A stretch of 64,000 nucleotides of DNA from Variovorax sp. Root318D1 (lineage in GTDB: Bacteria > Pseudomonadota > Gammaproteobacteria > Burkholderiales > Burkholderiaceae_C), in contig NZ_LMCQ01000001.1 of the NCBI RefSeq assembly GCF_001424835.1, forward strand, positions 460,753 to 524,752, in the 5' to 3' direction. Positions 16,173-25,150 of this stretch are shown piece after piece. The translations under genes and the position numbers were made by a program. The notes under the pieces were generated by a model, which worked only from the letters and a program-made list of their open reading frames with translations, made no database searches and had not been told where the DNA came from. Numbering within the stretch: position 1 is the stretch's first letter; each line of letters begins with the position of its first letter.

Positions 16173-17675
16173 CTAGATGGACATGCAGACGCTCTTCTGT
16201 TCCGTATAAGACTCGACCGCAGCGCGACCAAGATCGCGGCCGAAACCGCTTTGCTTGTAGCCACCGAATGGCAGGTTCGCGTCGAGCAGGTTGTGGGTGT
16301 TGACCCAGACCGTGCCGGCCTTGATGCGGGGGATCATCCGGTGCACGGCGGACAGATCGTTCGACCACACGCTGGCTGTCAGTCCGAACGGGGTGTCGTT
16401 GGCCTGGCGGATGGCGTCCTCCACATCGTCGAATGGCATGGCGACGAGCACGGGTCCGAAAACCTCTTCGCGCACAACCTGCATGCCGGGGTTCACGTCG
16501 ACGAACACCGTGGGCTTGATGAAGCAGCCGGCATCGCGTGCGCGCTCGCCCCCGGTCAGTGCCGTGGCTCCGTCGCGGAGTGCGCCGTCAATGAAACCCA
16601 TGACCCGGTCGAAATGGCGGCGTGAGACAACGGGCCCCAGCTGCGCGGTCGCGTCGAACCCGGAGCCGATACGCATTCCCTCTGCCTGGCGTGCCACTTC
16701 GTTCACGACCTGGTCGAACAGGCTGCGGTGAACATACAACCGCGAACTTGCGGCGCAGACCTGGCCCTGGTTGAAGAAGATGCCCATGGCGGCGCCTGCG
16801 GCGGCGGCGACAGGGTCGGCATCCGGCAAGACGATCATGGGAGACTTTCCACCCAACTCCAGCGTGAAACGTGCCATGCGGTCAACCGCGGTTCGGCCGA
16901 TGGCACGTCCGGTTTGCGTGCTGCCGGTAAAGCTGATCTTGTCGACACCCGGGTGCGCGCACAAGGCTGCGCCAGCGGTGCTGCCTCCACACACGACGTT
17001 GAGTGCACCCGCGGGAATGCCCGCCTCCAGCGCGAGTGCGGCCAAGCGCAAGGCGGTCAACGGCGTCTCGGGCGATGGCTTGAGCACCACGGTGCATCCC
17101 GCTGCCAAGGCAGGTGCAATCTTCCAGAGCGCGATCGCCAGCGGGAAGTTCCAGGGCACGACCGCGCCGACCACGCCGACGGGTTCGCGCTGCGTGTAGG
17201 TGTGGTAGCGGGCTCCTGGCGGAAACGGAATCGAGGGCTGCAGCGTGCTGCCTTCGAGCTTGGTGGCCCAGCCGGCCATATAGCGCACGAACTCGGCAGA
17301 GAAGCCCACGTCGATCATGCGCGCAACACCCTGCAACTTGCCACTTTGCAAGGTTTCCATGGCGCTCAGTTCGTCCGCGTGATCTTCGATCAGTTGGGAG
17401 AGGCGGAACAAGGCGCGCTCGCGGTCAGCGGGCCGCATCCTGGACCAGGCGGAGTCCTCCAATGCCCTTCGCGCCGCCGCGACTGCGGCATCCACGTCGC
17501 CCGCGTCACTGTCGGGCGTGGTGGCCACGACCATTTCAGACGCGGGATCGACGACATCGATGCGCTTGCCGCTGCGGGATTCCCGGAATACGCCGTCGAT
17601 GAAATTGTCGAAGCTGCGCCGCGAGAGGAAGCCGATGCGTGCCAACTCCTGCTGGGAAAGGTCTTTGGGGTTCAT
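16173..17675 (-). CDS. NAD(P)-dependent aldehyde dehydrogenase
   Basis: A 500-residue ALDH-superfamily enzyme that oxidises an aldehyde to a carboxylate. The general-base Glu is in LELGGKSP (about residue 271) and the nucleophile Cys in GQVCAASS (about 305). The coenzyme loop FTGSTQTGR and the WNFPLAIALWK segment are also intact. It sits 47 bp after the GMC oxidoreductase gene, so the pair would turn an alcohol into an acid in two steps. The substrate is not evident, though betaine-aldehyde dehydrogenase-like enzymes have this length. Confidence 0.93.
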   Translation of the reverse strand: MNPKDLSQQELARIGFLSRRSFDNFIDGVFRESRSGKRIDVVDPASEMVVATTPDSDAGDVDAAVAAARRALEDSAWSRMRPADRERALFRLSQLIEDHADELSAMETLQSGKLQGVARMIDVGFSAEFVRYMAGWATKLEGSTLQPSIPFPPGARYHTYTQREPVGVVGAVVPWNFPLAIALWKIAPALAAGCTVVLKPSPETPLTALRLAALALEAGIPAGALNVVCGGSTAGAALCAHPGVDKISFTGSTQTGRAIGRTAVDRMARFTLELGGKSPMIVLPDADPVAAAAGAAMGIFFNQGQVCAASSRLYVHRSLFDQVVNEVARQAEGMRIGSGFDATAQLGPVVSRRHFDRVMGFIDGALRDGATALTGGERARDAGCFIKPTVFVDVNPGMQVVREEVFGPVLVAMPFDDVEDAIRQANDTPFGLTASVWSNDLSAVHRMIPRIKAGTVWVNTHNLLDANLPFGGYKQSGFGRDLGRAAVESYTEQKSVCMSI

Positions 17676-17722
17676 GGTGCGGGATGTGGTGGTTGCTGAA
17701 CAGAGAGAAGAGATCGCACCGC

Positions 17723-19312
17723 TCAGCGGCCGAGCATGAACTCGGCACCGCGCTCAGCGATCATGATGGTGGGCGCATTGGTGTTGCCGCTGCAGATGGT
17801 GGGCATCACCGAGGCATCGCACACGCGCAGGCGTCCCACGCCGCGCACGCGCAGCCTGGAATCGACGACAGCCATCGGGTCGCTTCCTATCCGGCAGGTG
17901 CCCACGGGGTGATAAACGGTCTTGGCGTACTGGCGCACGAACTGCTCCAGTTCGCTGTCGGGCAGATGCTCCTGAGGGCCGGGGTAGATTTCCTCGGCGA
18001 CAACCTTGCGCAGCGAGGGCATCCGCATGATGCGGCGTGCCAGCTTGAGGCCGCGCACGAGCGTATCCACGTCTTCCTGCTCCGACAGGAAGCCTCCATC
18101 GAACTGAACCGGATCCATGGCATTCGCACTGATGGCCCGCACGCATCCACGCGACTTCGGGCGCAAGAAGCAGGGGTCGATCGAAATGCCATGCACCTCC
18201 GGCATGGGGCGGTCCACGTCGCCCACCAGAACAGGCAACACGTGGAACTGCACATCAGGACGTCCAGTTCCGGCTGTGTCGACGAAGCCGCCGCTCTCGA
18301 CCACGTTGGAGGTGAGAAGGCCAGTCTTGAACAGCTCCCATTGCACGCCGTGCTTCAAAGCCGTGAGGCCCTTGTCCTGGCCGAGCAGACTGATCGGCTC
18401 CTTGCAGCGGCCATGCGCAATGATTTCCAGATGGTCCTGGAAGTTCTCGCCTACGCCCGGCAGGTCGCAATGCACCGGGATACCCAGTTCCCGCAGCAAT
18501 TCGCCCGGGCCGATGCCCGACACCTGCAGCAGCTTGGGCGACGCGAGTGCACCCGCGCTCAGCACGACCTCGCGGTTGGCAAGCGCCTTCACCGTTCCAC
18601 CATCATCTCGGCGGTACTCGACGCCGGTCGCGTTGCCATCCTCGATGATCACGCGCAGCACATGGGCACCATTGACCACAGTGAGCTTCGGGTCGCCGAG
18701 CACGGCGGCAAGGTACGTCGCCGCCGTGCTGCCGCGCGTGCCGTTGATCGTCGTGGTCTGGTAGAAACCTACGCCTTCCTGGGTGCCGCTATTGAAGTCA
18801 TCGTTGTACGGAAGGCCCGCCTCCTGCGCGGCCTTCAAGAACGCCAGGCTCAGAGGGTGCCGGTACTTCGTGTCGCTGACTTGCAGAGGGCCGTCGGTGC
18901 CATGCATCTCACCGGAGAAGCGCATGTTGCTCTCGGCTCGCTTGAACGCAGGCAGGACATCCTTCCAGCCCCAATCGGCGCAGCCGGCGTCGGCCCATGC
19001 GTCGTAGTCCGCGGCCGCGCCACGGATATAGATCATTGCGTTCAGAGAACTGCCGCCACCGTTCATGCGCCCCTGCGGCACATACATCTTGCGGCCGTTC
19101 GCGTGCGGCTGAGGGATGGTTTCGTAGACCCACGAGCGCTCCGTCCCGATGACACGAACAAATGTCGCCGGCATCTTCACAAACTTGCTCGCATCGGTCG
19201 GACCCGCCTCGAGCAGCAAAACGGAGTGACCCGCCTTGACGAGGCGGTGCGCGATCACACATCCGGCCGAGCCGGCTCCGACCACGATGTAGTCGACAAC
19301 TTGAGTCTCCAA
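17723..19312 (-). CDS. GMC-family FAD-dependent alcohol oxidoreductase
   Basis: A 529-residue flavoprotein of the choline/alcohol dehydrogenase (GMC) family. The dinucleotide site VVGAGSAGCVIAHRL is at the N-terminus. The GMC signature (PQGRMNGGGSSLNAMIYIRG) lies near residue 80. The C-terminal active-site part has HPVGTCRIG and then NTNAPTIMIAERGAE. It is the first gene of the leftward operon with aldehyde dehydrogenase and a Bug protein. Substrate specificity (choline, polyethylene glycol, aliphatic alcohol) cannot be read from the sequence. Confidence 0.93.
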   Translation of the reverse strand: METQVVDYIVVGAGSAGCVIAHRLVKAGHSVLLLEAGPTDASKFVKMPATFVRVIGTERSWVYETIPQPHANGRKMYVPQGRMNGGGSSLNAMIYIRGAAADYDAWADAGCADWGWKDVLPAFKRAESNMRFSGEMHGTDGPLQVSDTKYRHPLSLAFLKAAQEAGLPYNDDFNSGTQEGVGFYQTTTINGTRGSTAATYLAAVLGDPKLTVVNGAHVLRVIIEDGNATGVEYRRDDGGTVKALANREVVLSAGALASPKLLQVSGIGPGELLRELGIPVHCDLPGVGENFQDHLEIIAHGRCKEPISLLGQDKGLTALKHGVQWELFKTGLLTSNVVESGGFVDTAGTGRPDVQFHVLPVLVGDVDRPMPEVHGISIDPCFLRPKSRGCVRAISANAMDPVQFDGGFLSEQEDVDTLVRGLKLARRIMRMPSLRKVVAEEIYPGPQEHLPDSELEQFVRQYAKTVYHPVGTCRIGSDPMAVVDSRLRVRGVGRLRVCDASVMPTICSGNTNAPTIMIAERGAEFMLGR

Positions 19313-19460
19313 TGTCTGTCTCCGGTCTTTTTAGGTACTGAGACAGATGGTCGATCGACAACCAGTTCGCTCAAAGGCAATCCGCACCGAGTGCGCTCTG
19401 AATCAACTCAGAGGACTCGATGGGACAGTCAAGCCGACGCGAAGGGGATTGAGACACGCG

Positions 19461-19479
19461 TGCAACTGCGCAAGTTGCA
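19461..19479. promoter_or_regulatory. Perfect inverted repeat upstream of the GMC operon
   Basis: TGCAACT-GCGCA-AGTTGCA has 7-bp arms and a 5-nt spacer. It lies in the 231-bp gap between the araC stop and the GMC gene start, 149 bp before that start. No T-run follows on the leftward strand, so an operator is more likely than a terminator. Nothing else is evident in this gap. Confidence 0.4.
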
Positions 19480-19543
19480 GGGTTCATCGCCCGCTAGCAG
19501 GTACTTCTTTGCGGTGTTGCGAGACAGGCCTGTGCCTGAAAAT

Positions 19544-20572
19544 TCACCTGCCTCGCGAATCTTTCGATCCGTCGAACAGGCTTGCGCTGGACGGGGCCTC
19601 GCGATACTGCGTTGGAGTCAATCCGTAACGCTGCTTGAACTCGCGGGCGAAGTGCGCTTGCGTGGAGAAGCCGCAGTCCAGCGCGATGTCGCCGATTGAC
19701 CTGGAAGCGTAAGCGGCGTCGGCGAGCTTGCGTTGCGCCAAGGCAAGGCGCTCCTGCCAGATCCACTGCGTGACGCTGCGCTCGTATTTCTCGAACATCC
19801 GGTTCAGATTTCGCAACGACATGGCCACGTGGTTTGCGACCGCTTCGGCGTCGAGTTCGCGATTCCCCAGGTGTTCGGCGATAAAGCGCTCGGCCCTTAA
19901 GAGTCGCAGAGCGTTGACGTCATCTCCTCGAGGCGCGTCATGCGCCGACGGGCGAAGCAGCATCCGCAACCTCGCGCGAATTTCCTCATGCAAAGCTGGA
20001 GCGGTATCGGCAAGCGGGTTGTCTATGAAACCAATGATCCCGTCTCGCAATGGCTGTGTGAGCAGCTGTCCTGCACGAAGGCTGCCATCGATCTTGAGTA
20101 ACGAAACTCGCGAAATGTCGTCGCCGGACTCGAACAGTTCGTCTGCCTTGACGTCGATCAGCAACTGGCGCATGGGCCGCGTGAACCCATACAGGTACGG
20201 CTTCGCCGTGCTGTAGATGATGAGGTCGCCACTGCGGACTAGGTCACAACGGCCGGACTGGTAAAAAAAGGCCTCGCCTTCCAACAGCAGACAGGCAAAG
20301 AGCGAGTTCTTCGGATGGCGGCGAACGATGGGCATCGTGCGCTCCACCACGTGTTCGTTTCCGACGATCTCGGCGATGCGCAGCGCGCTCAAATCGAAAT
20401 TCCGCTGCCGCGCGTTGAGGCCTTCTTCTGCATAGGAAGAACAGCGCAGGCCGACCAGTTCGGACGCGGTATACGACTCCCAGTAGCGCAAGCGCTCTCG
20501 CGCCGGCGCGAACTCCGTTGCGCCTTCCCTGAAGGGGACGCAACGACCCTTCTCCGTGGCGGTGGATTGCAT
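19544..20572 (-). CDS. AraC-family transcriptional regulator (AraC-binding-like sensor)
   Basis: About 342 residues. An N-terminal cupin-like sensor (ARERLRYWES..., SLFACLLLEGEAFFYQSGR) is followed by two HTHs of the AraC/XylS type (LDAEAVANHVAMSLRNLNRMF and SIGDIALDCGFSTQAHFAREFKQRYGLTP). The frame is open to 20875 but would overlap the divergent cupin gene, so ATG 20572 (or 20629) is preferred; neither has a strong ribosome site. It lies between two catabolic operons and is the likely regulator of one or both. Confidence 0.88.
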   Translation of the reverse strand: MQSTATEKGRCVPFREGATEFAPARERLRYWESYTASELVGLRCSSYAEEGLNARQRNFDLSALRIAEIVGNEHVVERTMPIVRRHPKNSLFACLLLEGEAFFYQSGRCDLVRSGDLIIYSTAKPYLYGFTRPMRQLLIDVKADELFESGDDISRVSLLKIDGSLRAGQLLTQPLRDGIIGFIDNPLADTAPALHEEIRARLRMLLRPSAHDAPRGDDVNALRLLRAERFIAEHLGNRELDAEAVANHVAMSLRNLNRMFEKYERSVTQWIWQERLALAQRKLADAAYASRSIGDIALDCGFSTQAHFAREFKQRYGLTPTQYREAPSSASLFDGSKDSRGR

Positions 20573-20734
20573 GGTGTGGACGACAGGCCGACTGCAGTAC
20601 AGGAGCGTACAAAGGTTCTCGAAATCCATCTTATCTGTCGAACGGCTGCAGCACGTGGCTGCCCCATCAGGGGAATCCCTAGGGGCATGCCGATTGTCCA
20701 AGTCAGGCAAACAGATCGTCCCGCCTGGAACAGC

Positions 20735-20754
20735 GTCTGCGTTCGTTCGCAGAC
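20735..20754. promoter_or_regulatory. Perfect inverted repeat before the cupin operon, candidate operator
   Basis: GTCTGCG and CGCAGAC flank a 6-nt spacer. The element ends 38 bp before the cupin ATG in the divergent region with araC. It is positioned to affect the rightward promoter. AraC proteins usually bind direct repeats, so the cognate regulator is uncertain. Confidence 0.4.
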
Positions 20755-20792
20755 AAAGTCGCGTCTCCACACCTGTTTGCACGGAGACGACG

Positions 20793-21320
20793 ATGAATGC
20801 CGAAACTGAGTTCTGGCGGGGTATTCCCCCGATCGCTAATGTGTTCAAGCCCGACGCCAAGCCGGAGGTGCACATTCCCGATGCAGCGACGGACGACCTG
20901 CGCTACTACGTGCCCTTCAGCGAAACCGTGTCCTCACGCCCGCTGTGGATCTCGCCCAGCGAGAACAGGTGGGCCGATGTGCTGCGTTCCGACAAGCCGG
21001 GCCTTGTGAACCGGCATTACCACCCGCACGAGGTCTTCGCGTACACGATCTCGGGCAAATGGGGCTATCTCGAACATGACTGGATCGCAACGGCCGGTGA
21101 CTTCGTCTACGAGACGCCGGGTGAGGGACATACGCTGGTTTCGTATGAGCACGCCGATCCGATGCGGGTGTTCTTCATCGTGAAGGGACCCCTGATCTGG
21201 CTCGATGAGAACGGCGGATCGACCGGCCACTTCGACGTGCACGACTACATCCAGATGTGCCGCGAGCACTATGAGAAGGTCGGTATCGGCGCCGCGTACG
21301 TCGACACGCTGTTCCGCTGA
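20793..21320 (+). CDS. Cupin dioxygenase of the 2,4'-dihydroxyacetophenone dioxygenase type
   Basis: A 175-residue single-domain cupin. The metal site is visible as RHYHPHEVFAYTISGKWGYLE (near 70-92), with the second cupin motif GDFVYETPGEGHTL near 109. The length and motifs resemble bacterial 2,4'-dihydroxyacetophenone dioxygenase, which cleaves an aromatic alpha-hydroxyketone. GGAGA precedes the ATG. The two dehydrogenases that follow suggest an alcohol/ketone substrate. Confidence 0.8.
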   Translation: MNAETEFWRGIPPIANVFKPDAKPEVHIPDAATDDLRYYVPFSETVSSRPLWISPSENRWADVLRSDKPGLVNRHYHPHEVFAYTISGKWGYLEHDWIATAGDFVYETPGEGHTLVSYEHADPMRVFFIVKGPLIWLDENGGSTGHFDVHDYIQMCREHYEKVGIGAAYVDTLFR

Positions 21321-21325
21321 GCGCC

Positions 21326-22384
21326 ATGAAGGCACTGCGTTGGCACGGGCCACGGGATCTGCGGCTGGTGGACCTGGTGGACTCCGCGTTGCAGCCTGGC
21401 GAGGTGCGCGTCCGCGTTGCCTATTGCGGCATCTGCGGAAGTGATCTGCATGAATACGTCGATGGCCCGCACGCCATTCCCGTCGAATGCGCACATCCCA
21501 TCTCGGGGCGGCGCGCACCGCTGACGCTGGGGCACGAGTTCTGCGGCACGGTGGTCGAATCGGCTGCCCTGGACGTGCGTATCGGCGCGCGTGTTGCGAT
21601 CGAGCCGGAGTACCGCTGCGGCACATGCGACTACTGCCGCCAGGGACAGTACAACCGCTGCATCTCCATGGGGTTCGTCGGGCTCATGGGCGATGGCGCA
21701 CTTGCCGAGACGGTCGTGGTACCTGCGTACACCGTCCATGATCTACCGGAGCAAGTGCGCTTCGATCAGGCTGCAGTCCTCGAGCCAGCTGCCGTCGCGC
21801 TGCACGCCGTGCGAACCAGCGGGCTTCGGCCGGGCGATGCCTGTGCGGTCTTCGGCATGGGACCTGTGGGCCTGTTGACCGTTGCCATGCTGCGCCAGTG
21901 CGGTGCCGGCGAGATCATCGCAGTGGATGTCCATGCCGGACGCCTGGCGCTCGCCGCGGCGATGGGGGCCAGCAGGGCCATTGATGCTTCGCGCCACGAC
22001 AGCACCAGCGAAATCCTCGCAGCCACTTCAGGCCGGGGGGCTGCACTCGCATTCGAAGTTGCGGGCTTGCAGGCCACCATCGACTCGACGCTCGCGTGTC
22101 TACGCAAAGGTGGAGAGGCGGTGCTCGTCGGCCTCATGGGCAAGGCCCAGGTGGACATCTTCGACATCGTCAATCGAGAGCTGCGGCTGACGGCAAGCGT
22201 TGGCTACCGGGATGTCTTCCCAACGCTGATTGCGTGGACGGCCAAAGGGCTCATCGACCCGTCCGCGATCGTCACCCGAAAAGTGTCGCTTTCGCAGGCC
22301 GTATCCCAAGGATTCGAAGCCCTGATTTCCGACAAGGACCAAGTGAAGGTCCTGGTCGCACCCAATGGAGAGGATCTGAGATGA
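21326..22384 (+). CDS. Zinc-dependent alcohol dehydrogenase (butanediol/threonine dehydrogenase-like)
   Basis: A 352-residue MDR-superfamily enzyme. The catalytic zinc site is CGICGSDLHEY with GHEFCGTVVE. The structural-zinc Cys set is CGTCDYCRQGQYNRC, and the NAD site is VFGMGPVGLL. The order and the PHAIPVE insertion match (R,R)-butanediol/sorbitol-type dehydrogenases. It starts 5 bp after the cupin gene and overlaps the SDR start by 4 bp. It probably interconverts a secondary alcohol and ketone. Confidence 0.92.
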   Translation: MKALRWHGPRDLRLVDLVDSALQPGEVRVRVAYCGICGSDLHEYVDGPHAIPVECAHPISGRRAPLTLGHEFCGTVVESAALDVRIGARVAIEPEYRCGTCDYCRQGQYNRCISMGFVGLMGDGALAETVVVPAYTVHDLPEQVRFDQAAVLEPAAVALHAVRTSGLRPGDACAVFGMGPVGLLTVAMLRQCGAGEIIAVDVHAGRLALAAAMGASRAIDASRHDSTSEILAATSGRGAALAFEVAGLQATIDSTLACLRKGGEAVLVGLMGKAQVDIFDIVNRELRLTASVGYRDVFPTLIAWTAKGLIDPSAIVTRKVSLSQAVSQGFEALISDKDQVKVLVAPNGEDLR

Positions 22385-23106
22385 CTTTTACACCGACACT
22401 TTTCGACGGGCGCCACGCCCTCGTCATCGGCGGGACTTCGGGCATTGGCGCCGGCACTGCGCTGCGCCTGGCAGAACTCGGGGCGACCGTGCTGGCCGCG
22501 GGCCTGAAAGCCGATGGGGAGCACGCACCGATGCACGACCGCATCCGCTGCGTCGAACTCGATGTGACCGACGGGCCGGCGCTGCAGGCGATGCTGTCGC
22601 AGCAGGGCTCGATCGACATTCTGGTCCACTGCGCCGGCATCAGCCGCGACCGGGCGGAGTATGAGTTGGACGTGTTCGAGCACGTGCTGGACGTCAACCT
22701 CACATCGATCATGCGCGCCTGCAATGCGGCCGTGCCTGCGCTGATCCGCTCCCGCGGCTGCGTCGTCAATGTCGCCTCGATGTTCAGCACCTTCGGCAGC
22801 GCGGACCGGCCCGCCTACGCGGCAAGCAAAGGCGGCGTGGTCCAACTGACCAAATCCCTGGCCCAAAGCTATGCGCCCGCGAAGGTTCGTGTGAACGCTG
22901 TTGCACCGGGCTGGATCACCACACCGCTGTCGGAAGCGCTGAGCCGCGACGAAGACGCCAGCCGGCGAATTCTGGACCGGACGCCGCTCGGGCATTGGGG
23001 CGAGCCCTCCGACGTGGCCGACGCCATCGTCTTTCTCTGCTCACCTGCTGCCAGGTACATCACCGGCGTCACCCTGCCCGTGGACGGCGGATACCTGACC
23101 GTCTGA
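22381..23106 (+). CDS. Short-chain dehydrogenase/reductase
   Basis: A 241-residue classical SDR. The cofactor motif is GGTSGIGAGTA, and the catalytic Ser and Tyr-x-x-x-Lys are in VNVASMFS and YAASKGG. The C-terminal PLGHWGEPSDVADAIVFLCS and VDGGYLTV segments are family-typical. An ATGA overlap couples it to the alcohol dehydrogenase upstream. The likely role is a second redox step in the same pathway. Confidence 0.92.
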   Translation: MTFTPTLFDGRHALVIGGTSGIGAGTALRLAELGATVLAAGLKADGEHAPMHDRIRCVELDVTDGPALQAMLSQQGSIDILVHCAGISRDRAEYELDVFEHVLDVNLTSIMRACNAAVPALIRSRGCVVNVASMFSTFGSADRPAYAASKGGVVQLTKSLAQSYAPAKVRVNAVAPGWITTPLSEALSRDEDASRRILDRTPLGHWGEPSDVADAIVFLCSPAARYITGVTLPVDGGYLTV

Positions 23107-23153
23107 ATGAAAAGGCGCATCCGCGCTCCCTCGTAAAAATCCAAGGAGACAAC

Positions 23154-24428
23154 ATGACACCCCACGCTCGCAACCGCCGACTCGTTCTTCAGGGCACTGC
23201 AGCCGCTGCCTCCGCCGCAGCACTTGGCCTTCCCGGCCTGGCTTTCGGCCAGGAAAAATCCATCAAGCTGGGGTTTGTCAGTCCGCTGACCGGACCCTAT
23301 GCACTCTTTGGCGAGACCGACCAGTACATGGTCGGCAAGGCGCGCACCTTGCTGGCGTCGGGCATCACCACTGGAGGCAAGACCTACCCGGTCGAGATAC
23401 TCGTGCGTGACAGCCAGTCCAACCCGAACAAGGCGGCCGAACTTGCCGGCAATCTGATCCTGAAGGACAAGGTGCAGCTGATGCTGCCCTCGTGCACGTC
23501 GGAAACCATCAACCCGGTGGCCGACCAGTGCGAGCTCAACGGCGTTCCCTGCCTGTCGACCGTGCAGCCATGGCAAAGCTACTTCTTCTCGCGCGGCGGC
23601 AAGCCGGACAAGCCCTTCGAGTGGACCTACCACTTCTTCTGGGGGCTGGAAGACATCATCGCCGGCTTTGTCGGCATGTGGGGTTCCGTTACTACGAACA
23701 AGAAGATCGGGTTCCTGTTCGAGCGCAGCACGGACGGCGAAGCCTGGGCCAGCAAGGAGTTCGGCTTTCCGCCGGCGGTCACCAAAGCGGGCTACACCTT
23801 CGTGACGCCTCCATTCTTCCAGCCGCTCACCGCTGACTTCTCTCCGCAGATCGCCGAGTTCAAGAAGGCCGGCGTGGACATCATTGCCGGCATCACTTTG
23901 CCGCAAGACCTGAAGACCTTCATGGCCCAGTGCCGGCAGCAGGGCTTCAAGCCGAAGATCGTCACGGTCGGCAAGGCCTTGCTGTTCCCCTCCGCGGTGG
24001 AGGCGATGGGGGACCTCGGTGAAGGGATGAGCAGCGAGGTCTGGTGGACACCGACTTTCCCTTTCAAGTCGTCGCTGACCGGAGAAACCAGCGCCAAGAT
24101 TGCCGCCGACTACGAAGCGGCCAGCAAGAAGCAATGGACGCAGCCGCTCGGCTACTCGCACGCGCTGTGGGAGGTCGCCATCGACGTGCTCAAGCGCAGC
24201 GGCAAACCGCACGACCCGAAGGCCGTGCGCGATGCGATCCGCGCAACCGATCTCACGACGGTGGTCGGGCCGGTCAACTGGAAAGGGGGACCGGTCGCCA
24301 ATGTGGGCAAGACCCCGGTGCTGGGCGGCCAATGGGTCAAGGGGCAGAAGTTCAAGTACGAGCTGGCGATCGTGGACAACAGCACCGCGAAGATCGTGCC
24401 AGCGGCGGCCAAGCTGAAGCCGCTGTGA
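23154..24428 (+). CDS. Branched-chain-type ABC transporter substrate-binding protein
   Basis: A 424-residue periplasmic binding protein of the LivJ/LivK (Peripla_BP_6) family. The N-terminus RNRRLVLQGTAAAASAAALG ends in AFGQ and looks like a Tat or Sec signal. The mature part starts IKLGFVSPLTGPYALFGE. AAGGAGAC lies upstream of the ATG. In this context the ligand is more likely an aromatic or ketone-derived compound than leucine, but that is inference. The ATPase gene begins inside its stop codon. Confidence 0.92.
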   Translation: MTPHARNRRLVLQGTAAAASAAALGLPGLAFGQEKSIKLGFVSPLTGPYALFGETDQYMVGKARTLLASGITTGGKTYPVEILVRDSQSNPNKAAELAGNLILKDKVQLMLPSCTSETINPVADQCELNGVPCLSTVQPWQSYFFSRGGKPDKPFEWTYHFFWGLEDIIAGFVGMWGSVTTNKKIGFLFERSTDGEAWASKEFGFPPAVTKAGYTFVTPPFFQPLTADFSPQIAEFKKAGVDIIAGITLPQDLKTFMAQCRQQGFKPKIVTVGKALLFPSAVEAMGDLGEGMSSEVWWTPTFPFKSSLTGETSAKIAADYEAASKKQWTQPLGYSHALWEVAIDVLKRSGKPHDPKAVRDAIRATDLTTVVGPVNWKGGPVANVGKTPVLGGQWVKGQKFKYELAIVDNSTAKIVPAAAKLKPL

Positions 24429-25150
24429 GCAAGGTGTTGCTGTCGGCCCGAGGCTTGCAGAAGGCCTATGGCGCGAATGTCGTCACATCCGACGTCGACT
24501 TCGATGTCAGCCAGGGCGAGGCCCTGGCGATCCTCGGCCCCAACGGGGCCGGCAAGACCACGCTGTTCAACCTGATCAGCGGCGACGTGGTCGCCGATGG
24601 GGGCGAACTGACGTTCGACGGACGTCGGCTGCGGCGCGAGCGCCCCTTCGAGCGATGCCGGCTTGGCATCGGGCGCACGTACCAGATTCCGAAGCCCTAC
24701 GCCGGAATGACAACCTTCGAGAACCTGCTCGTCGCCGCCATGTTCGGAGCCCGCCTGGACGAAGCCGGTGCCAGCCGGCACTGTGCCGCGGTGCTCGAGC
24801 AATGCGAACTCCGGTCCAAAGCGAACATCCCGGCAGGCCAGCTCACGCTGCTTGACCGCAAGCGGCTCGAACTGGCGCGCGCGCTCGCGAGCCGCCCGAA
24901 ACTTCTGCTGCTCGACGAGATCGCGGGCGGGCTGACCGATGAAGAGGCTGACAAGCTGGTGCAGCTCGTGCTCGACATCAAGCGGCAAGGCGTGACCGTC
25001 GTCTGGATCGAGCACGTGTTGCGCGCGGTGATGGCGGTGGCGGATCGCGTGATGGTGCTGGACTCGGGCCGCAAGCTCACGGAGGGGCTTCCTCAAGAAG
25101 TGATGGCGGATCCGGCAGTGCAGCGCATCTACATGGGAATCGAAGCATGA
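24425..25150 (+). CDS. ABC transporter ATP-binding protein (LivG-like)
   Basis: A 241-residue ATPase starting at GTG in a GTGA overlap. Walker A (GPNGAGKTT) and Walker B (LLLLDEIAGGL) are intact. The signature loop reads LTLLDRKRLELARAL instead of the usual LSGGQ-like sequence, a divergence seen in part of the LivG group. It pairs with the next ATPase, and the membrane genes follow. Confidence 0.93.
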   Translation: MSKVLLSARGLQKAYGANVVTSDVDFDVSQGEALAILGPNGAGKTTLFNLISGDVVADGGELTFDGRRLRRERPFERCRLGIGRTYQIPKPYAGMTTFENLLVAAMFGARLDEAGASRHCAAVLEQCELRSKANIPAGQLTLLDRKRLELARALASRPKLLLLDEIAGGLTDEEADKLVQLVLDIKRQGVTVVWIEHVLRAVMAVADRVMVLDSGRKLTEGLPQEVMADPAVQRIYMGIEA

